NCBI RefSeq assembly: GCF_007859195.1
Contig: NZ_VOHL01000001.1
Coordinates: 1-64,000 of the forward strand
Direction of reading: 5' to 3'
DNA: 64,000 nucleotides
Origin: Streptococcus cuniculipharyngis
GTDB taxonomy: Bacteria; Bacillota; Bacilli; Lactobacillales; Streptococcaceae
Position 1 is the first letter of the stretch, and each line of letters starts with the position of its first letter. This document shows, in pieces, positions 63,179 through 64,000 of this stretch. The translations under genes and the position numbers were made by a program. The notes beneath the pieces were generated by a model, which saw only the letters and a list, made by a program, of their open reading frames with translations, was not told where the DNA came from and ran no database searches.

Positions 63179-64000
63179 ATGAAAAAATATTTGGATTTGG
63201 CATTGGTCGTTTCAATCAGTCTCTTGTTGGGCCTACTCTTGTGGAACTCTGTTTTTAACTGGGTGGTGCAGCTTTCAGTGGCGCATGCCGTGAATGCCGA
63301 GAAAAAAATATCGCAAAAGAGTGTTAACATCAAGGTAGTTGACCAAACTAATGGCAAGGTTAATCCGGTTTACTACTTGAGTCCAACGGAAAAAGGGACA
63401 CCAGTTTATGAGAATATGGTATTGGCCCCAAAAGCCATTCCAACTGATAAAAAAAATCCAAAGATAACTGTTGTTTACCCAACTGCTACCGATACTAGTC
63501 TTAAAGGGGTTAAGCAGCTAGAAATTCATCAGGTGACTTATGATAAAGGTCCTTTTGGAGTTAAAAATCGATCAGATAAGATTATTAACTCCATGCGGGT
63601 CAAGGGGGATAGCAGTCCCTTTAGCCTAGGCCATTTATTTAAGGATAATGGAAATGGCATGGAGCGTTTAGAAGAAGAATTGGCGGTTCTTTACCCAGAA
63701 CAAGAAATTAAGGTTAGTCAGTCTGATGACTTTGACTATCAGAAAGGAAATCTGATATTAGCTGATGGTGTTAAAGTTCCTTTGAAAAATCTTTATGATG
63801 TGATTAATAGTGAGTATTTACAAGATAAGGATTTGGAAGCCTACCAGCAATATTTACGTGAAAATAAAATTTTTACAGAAAAGGTTGTTGCTCTAACACT
63901 CGACGATGGACCAAAGAGTGAAACCACTGCCCAAGCCCTAGCCATCTTAGAAGACTATAAGGTCAAGGCTACCTTTTATCTGGTTGGACAGAATATCGCC
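63179..64000 (+). CDS. Peptidoglycan N-acetylglucosamine deacetylase-like protein (partial, PgdA type)
   Basis: An open frame of 274 codons runs from ATG 63179 (AAGGTGAGGTAG upstream) to the right edge. Residues about 4-26 form a membrane anchor (LDLALVVSISLLLGLLLW). A long extracytoplasmic part follows, then at about 238-246 the NodB polysaccharide deacetylase motif VALTLDDGPKSETT, with the catalytic and metal-binding Asp pair, and KATFYLVGQNIA at the edge. This matches the architecture of streptococcal PgdA, which deacetylates peptidoglycan and gives lysozyme resistance. The C-terminal half lies outside the window. Confidence 0.85.
   Translation, partial: MKKYLDLALVVSISLLLGLLLWNSVFNWVVQLSVAHAVNAEKKISQKSVNIKVVDQTNGKVNPVYYLSPTEKGTPVYENMVLAPKAIPTDKKNPKITVVYPTATDTSLKGVKQLEIHQVTYDKGPFGVKNRSDKIINSMRVKGDSSPFSLGHLFKDNGNGMERLEEELAVLYPEQEIKVSQSDDFDYQKGNLILADGVKVPLKNLYDVINSEYLQDKDLEAYQQYLRENKIFTEKVVALTLDDGPKSETTAQALAILEDYKVKATFYLVGQNIA

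Overview
The window is a typical low-GC Gram-positive chromosome segment, almost certainly from a Streptococcus. The evidence is a two-receptor GlnP fused to its permease, PBP2b-RecR-Ddl-MurF in a row, a THF riboswitch in front of folT, a SigX/ComX cin-box in front of comEA-comEC, CtsR-type control of clpE, streptococcal small families (DUF1827, DUF1797), ptsH-ptsI-gapN, and many extended -10 promoters. The species cannot be fixed from sequence alone. No rRNA, tRNA, insertion sequence, prophage or CRISPR array was seen.

Layout. 1-5.3 kb: the end of an unknown gene, a multi-hairpin element, glnPQ (minus) and divergent uvrB. 5.3-17.8 kb: a nucleoside phosphorylase, gpmA with a tandem terminator array, pbp2b-recR, ddl, riboswitch-controlled folT, murF, membrane proteins, prfC and two small genes. 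18-19.7 kb: a DEAD-box RNA helicase with a possible attenuator in its leader and a second copy of the terminator array. 19.7-24.8 kb: an AT-rich accessory island with a three-gene restriction-modification operon. 24.9-37.6 kb: TrmN6/GIY-YIG, plsC, comEA-comEC, holA, sodA, a serine hydrolase of the beta-lactamase fold, a small K+ channel, queA/nagB and a NUDIX enzyme. 37.6-47.8 kb: clpE, folD, a MerR regulator with an esterase, then xseA-xseB-ispA-tlyA-recN, which lacks the argR usually found between tlyA and recN. 47.8-55.4 kb: an orphan gene, then rnc-smc-HAD-ftsY. 55.4-64 kb: nrdHIEF (minus) under two NrdR-like boxes, ptsH-ptsI, gapN and the start of a pgdA-like gene cut by the window end.

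The most interesting system is the accessory operon. Its first protein joins a PD-(D/E)xK nuclease domain of HsdR-N type to an N6-adenine methyltransferase, as in BcgI-like type IIB/IIG enzymes. Its second is an unusually long specificity protein with three target-recognition units. A run of 15 G lies exactly between unit 2 and unit 3. A change of one G in either direction gives a stop at once, leaving a complete-looking two-unit protein, so slippage would switch the specificity subunit between a two-unit and a three-unit form. The S reading frame also lacks a convincing start codon and is open upstream into the end of the methylase gene in the -1 frame. The third gene encodes a small helical protein with an Rx4H motif typical of HEPN RNases. 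No separate translocase gene is present.

Second-tier observations are two matched arrays of three terminator hairpins at 50-51 bp period behind gpmA and the helicase gene, a multibranched hairpin element at 111-253, a readable translational expression platform on the THF riboswitch, and apparent leaderless transcription of holA.
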